Positions 62,803 through 64,000 of a stretch of 64,000 bases of DNA are shown here, piece after piece. Both the position numbers and the translations under genes were made by a program. The notes under the pieces are model-generated. The model worked only from the letters and a program-made list of their open reading frames with translations, ran no database searches and was not told the origin of the DNA. Position 1 is the stretch's first letter; each line of letters starts with the position of its first letter. Location of the stretch: the NCBI RefSeq assembly GCF_041381155.1, contig NC_091138.1, positions 38,247,604-38,311,603 on the forward strand, written 5' to 3'. The stretch comes from Argopecten irradians (Eukaryota; Mollusca; Bivalvia; Pectinida; Pectinidae).

Positions 62803-64000
62803 ATTAACTTACTAGATTTCTTTTAGTTATTATTAAGTTTGAACTATTATCAGCTAAGTGCATGTGCTGTTTTGTCATACGGAATAGTTTAAGATTTCTT
62901 GATTGAAAGGTTTAACAACAATCGTCTTGCAATAATGCTTTGCATTTTGATTTGTTTTTGATTGAAAGTACGTCTGTAATCTGGTAAAAGATAGTTACTT
63001 TAGAATCTCACAACTTTGTTGTTGATATCACTACGGTGACTTGTATTATAGTCAGTAAAGAAATGGCTTTACCCAAAAATAATTGCAACAATTTTTTTCC
63101 TCGATTTTCATCCAAATCTGACTTTGTTTCATACAAGAAAAAAAGTCGCCATAGATTATACTTTGGTAAAACGTGGGGTTTTTTTACCTACAAAAATAGG
63201 GATATTTGCTGTATTGGCCAACTTTGAAGCCAAATATAAACTTAAATGGTCATCATGAGATACTAGAAAATTACTGAATGGCAAGAACGTTATAAGGACA
63301 GCCCATATTGCCAAAATCATAAGTTGAAATGAACACATGGAAAAATTATGACAACATAAAAATTGCATAATTATGTCCTTGTAACAGCCAAATAAGCTTT
63401 TATTGAATTGTAAGATAAGGATTTGTAGTAATCAACAATACCATTGATAATTATTTTGGTGAAATCTTTTGATTAAAGAATTAACAAGTAAGTCATTTTA
63501 GTTTCACTCGCTGAGATAAAATAGATGCTCAAAGTAGGTCAGTTTGCCTTTTTTCAAAACTATTTTTAGTCATAATTGAATAATATGTATTTTAATGTAA
63601 GAATTTTTCAGTTAATACCGTTTTGTGTGTTAAGATTGTTATTAATTCATCCTTTTCTTTGTAGGCTATTCTCACCTAAAAGAGACAACTATATCAATAT
63701 ATCCCCAATTATAAAAAGTGAGGTCGATCAAATCTTCATATAGTGTCAATTTGGCTAAACTTCTCAAATTGGTTAAGTCTCTAAGATGAAATATCAAAAA
63801 TGTGAATATCTGTTTTGTGACTCCTCAGATTGCAAAATCCTTTGGCAGATAACCGCCATAATGAAGCTTTCTTTATAAAAAGTGATTAATGTTTCATTAT
63901 CAGTTTTTCGCGTTCACGCAATTAACCTCGTGCTCCATTGGGTTGATCATTTCATAAACTAAGCAAAGTAAGAGGTTAATCCTTAAATAATCAGATGGTG
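62803..64000. other. Non-coding sequence to the window edge
   Basis: AT-rich, with no exon or repeat that I can support. Short open frames near 63036-63368 lack any recognisable feature. Confidence 0.45.

Noticed and set aside
1..64000. Search for a novel defence-like, toxin or mobile gene system
   Set aside because: All supported genes belong to known animal families, and the mobile elements seen are non-autonomous; nothing resembles an undescribed multi-gene system.

Overview
This looks like a stretch of animal nuclear genome, very probably from a bivalve mollusc and perhaps a scallop-like species. The evidence is AT-rich sequence, many short exons with GT/AG introns, an astacin/sushi/MAM secreted protein, and dense interspersed repeats of kinds that I associate with bivalve genomes. 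The species call is an inference. No prokaryotic or viral gene, CRISPR array, tRNA or rRNA was recognised.

Four multi-exon protein-coding loci can be assembled by hand, with splice sites and reading phase agreeing at every internal junction. (1) A minus-strand gene at 3860-7832 (3 exons) encodes a complete 143-residue single-domain nucleoredoxin/tryparedoxin-like protein with a WCPPC active site. (2) A plus-strand gene at 18047-34450 (11 coding exons, 1348 residues from the chosen start) encodes an hnRNP U-like protein. It has a SPRY domain, a P-loop kinase-like domain (GLPGAGKT) and a very long low-complexity Gln/RGG tail carried on one 2.2-kb exon. The SAP domain usual in this family was not found. 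(3) A minus-strand gene at 44869-55249 (12 exons, 516 residues) encodes a secreted astacin metalloprotease: signal peptide, propeptide, catalytic domain, one sushi domain and one MAM domain. (4) A minus-strand run of seven exons at 36341-40616 encodes two MAM domains (321 residues). It lacks a visible 5' end and lies 4.3 kb downstream of the astacin gene in the same orientation, so it may be a separate gene or an alternative 3' part of the astacin locus.

Layout: 1-900 is a tandem satellite cut by the window edge; 901-3859 is gene-poor with decayed elements; gene 1 follows; 7833-18032 is non-coding with several MITEs and a possible promoter near 16.05 kb; gene 2 runs to 34.45 kb; genes 4 and 3 follow on the opposite strand, tail-to-tail with gene 2; 55.25-64 kb holds no gene I can support but contains a SINE-like insertion with a clear target duplication, a MITE and a foldback element.

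The richest non-genic signal is the set of non-autonomous inverted-repeat elements. It includes a hAT-type foldback with two copies and different 8-bp target duplications, several TTAA-flanked families, and unusually close packing of MITEs against exons of the astacin gene. I found no convincing new biological system; the most checkable observations are in the findings. All repeat boundaries and homologies were judged by eye.
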